Shown here: positions 22,314 to 22,932 of the stretch, piece after piece
Numbering within the stretch: position 1 is the stretch's first letter
Layout of the letters: each line of letters starts with the position of its first letter
Assembly (NCBI GenBank): GCA_937872085.1
Contig: CALMQK010000281.1
Location: forward strand, 1 to 22,932
Direction of reading: 5' to 3'
DNA from: an uncultured euryarchaeote
GTDB lineage: Archaea; Thermoplasmatota; Thermoplasmata; UBA10834
Length of the DNA: 22,932 nucleotides
The notes under the pieces: generated by a model
Databases searched by the model: none
What the model was told of the DNA's origin: nothing
What the model saw: the letters and a program-made list of their open reading frames with translations, nothing else
Made by a program: the position numbers and the translations under genes

Positions 22314-22322
22314 TCTATATAC
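22314..22322 (+). promoter_or_regulatory. TATA box for the PHP-domain gene
   Basis: TCTATATAC is a good archaeal TATA match. It predicts a start near 22343 and a leader of about 35 bases before the ATG at 22379. Confidence 0.55.
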
Positions 22323-22378
22323 TCGCTCACACAGTGCACTGCAAAGGGATAGGGCACTCCCAGGTGCTTGCTGATCTC

Positions 22379-22932
22379 ATGCTTAGTAAGGCGGACCTCC
22401 ACATCCATACCCGTTATTCCGGTTTGACAAGGGTGAGCTTCCTCACGTTCCCGGATTCCATCTCGCATCCTTCCGATATTGTCAGGGCCGCTGAGAAGAG
22501 GCAGCTAGCTGTCCTGTGCATCACCGACCACAACTCCATTCGGGGAGCAGTGGAGGCGAAGAAGCTGGCTTCATCGGTCGAGATCGTGACGGGATCGGAA
22601 ATCGCCACTCTGGACGGGGACCTCCTCGGCCTGTTCCTGAACGAGGACATCCCGAAGGGGCACACGGCGGAGGAAACAATCGATGCTATCCACGCTCAGG
22701 GCGGTTTGGCCATTGCCCCTCACCCGTTCAGCTCACATTGCGACTCCCTTGGACTCAAGATCATGGAACTCAAGCTTGACGGTGTCGAGCTCTTCAACGC
22801 TGCCCACCGTGACGGGTACACGAACGAAGCTGCGCAGAAGATGTCCAGCAAGTTAGAGCTCGCGTTTGTTGGAGGAAGTGATGCGCATGCTCCCACGATG
22901 GTCGGGAATGCCTACACCTTGTTCGAAGGGGA
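22379..22932 (+). CDS. PHP-domain metal-dependent phosphoesterase (3' end outside window)
   Basis: The open frame from ATG 22379 runs off the window after 184 codons. It carries the four PHP metal-binding motifs in order: DLHIHT (D6, H8, H10), TDHN (D50, H51), PHPF (H115) and GSDAH (D168, H170), plus E74 in GSEIAT and N140. These bind a two- or three-metal centre that hydrolyses phosphoesters; family members include histidinol phosphatase-like enzymes, RNase AM/YciV-type nucleotidases and polymerase-associated domains. The stand-alone form and the GSEIATLDGDLLGLFL stretch suggest the YciV-like PHP group, but the substrate is unknown. The family is usually 210-290 residues, so roughly 30-100 residues are missing. 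An in-frame GTG at 22364 is a possible alternative start, less likely. Confidence 0.88.
   Translation, partial: MLSKADLHIHTRYSGLTRVSFLTFPDSISHPSDIVRAAEKRQLAVLCITDHNSIRGAVEAKKLASSVEIVTGSEIATLDGDLLGLFLNEDIPKGHTAEETIDAIHAQGGLAIAPHPFSSHCDSLGLKIMELKLDGVELFNAAHRDGYTNEAAQKMSSKLELAFVGGSDAHAPTMVGNAYTLFEG

Overview
The window looks like a piece of an archaeal chromosome, most likely Thermoplasmatota or a relative. This is an inference. The main grounds are a tetraether lipid synthase (Tes) followed by a ferredoxin and a geranylgeranyl reductase. Supporting signs are a TrmB-type regulator, TATA-box promoters about 25-35 bases ahead of starts, frequent short or absent leaders, and a very large surface protein with an archaeal pilin-like N-terminus. 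Coding is GC-rich and dense, with many overlapping or abutting genes. I see no rRNA, tRNA, CRISPR array, IS element or phage gene.

Region by region: (1) 1-1065, the C-terminal part of seryl-tRNA synthetase and an unrecognised 66-residue protein. (2) 1085-6771, minus strand, a NapA/Kef-type cation/proton antiporter and a 1467-residue pilin-anchored protein with a lamin-tail domain. (3) 6926-10685, a TrmB-like regulator facing the tes-ferredoxin-ggr operon across one symmetric TATA element; this is the archaeal lipid-tail maturation module (tail joining plus saturation). (4) 10749-14973, envelope glycosylation: a GT-C membrane transferase convergent with a three-gene overlapping operon (GT4 glycosyltransferase, DedA/VTT-like membrane protein, dolichol-phosphate-sugar synthase fused to GtrA). 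(5) 15271-19341, imidazolonepropionase (hutI), a Wzx-like flippase and a class I aminotransferase, all on minus. (6) 19553-22932, a Rieske ferredoxin divergent from a nitroreductase-family protein, a GNAT acetyltransferase, a small basic-tailed unknown protein, a CxxCxxCC cysteine-rich protein, and the start of a PHP-domain phosphoesterase that runs off the window.

The common theme of regions 2-5 is the cell envelope: GDGT lipid tails (Tes, GGR), sugar donors, transferases and a flippase for lipid-linked glycans or glycolipids, ion homeostasis across the membrane, and a giant surface protein. No complete novel defence or mobile system is visible. The least explained objects are the giant lamin-tail/pilin-like protein, the dual-facing lipid promoter, the basic-tailed 107-residue protein and several inverted repeats at promoters.
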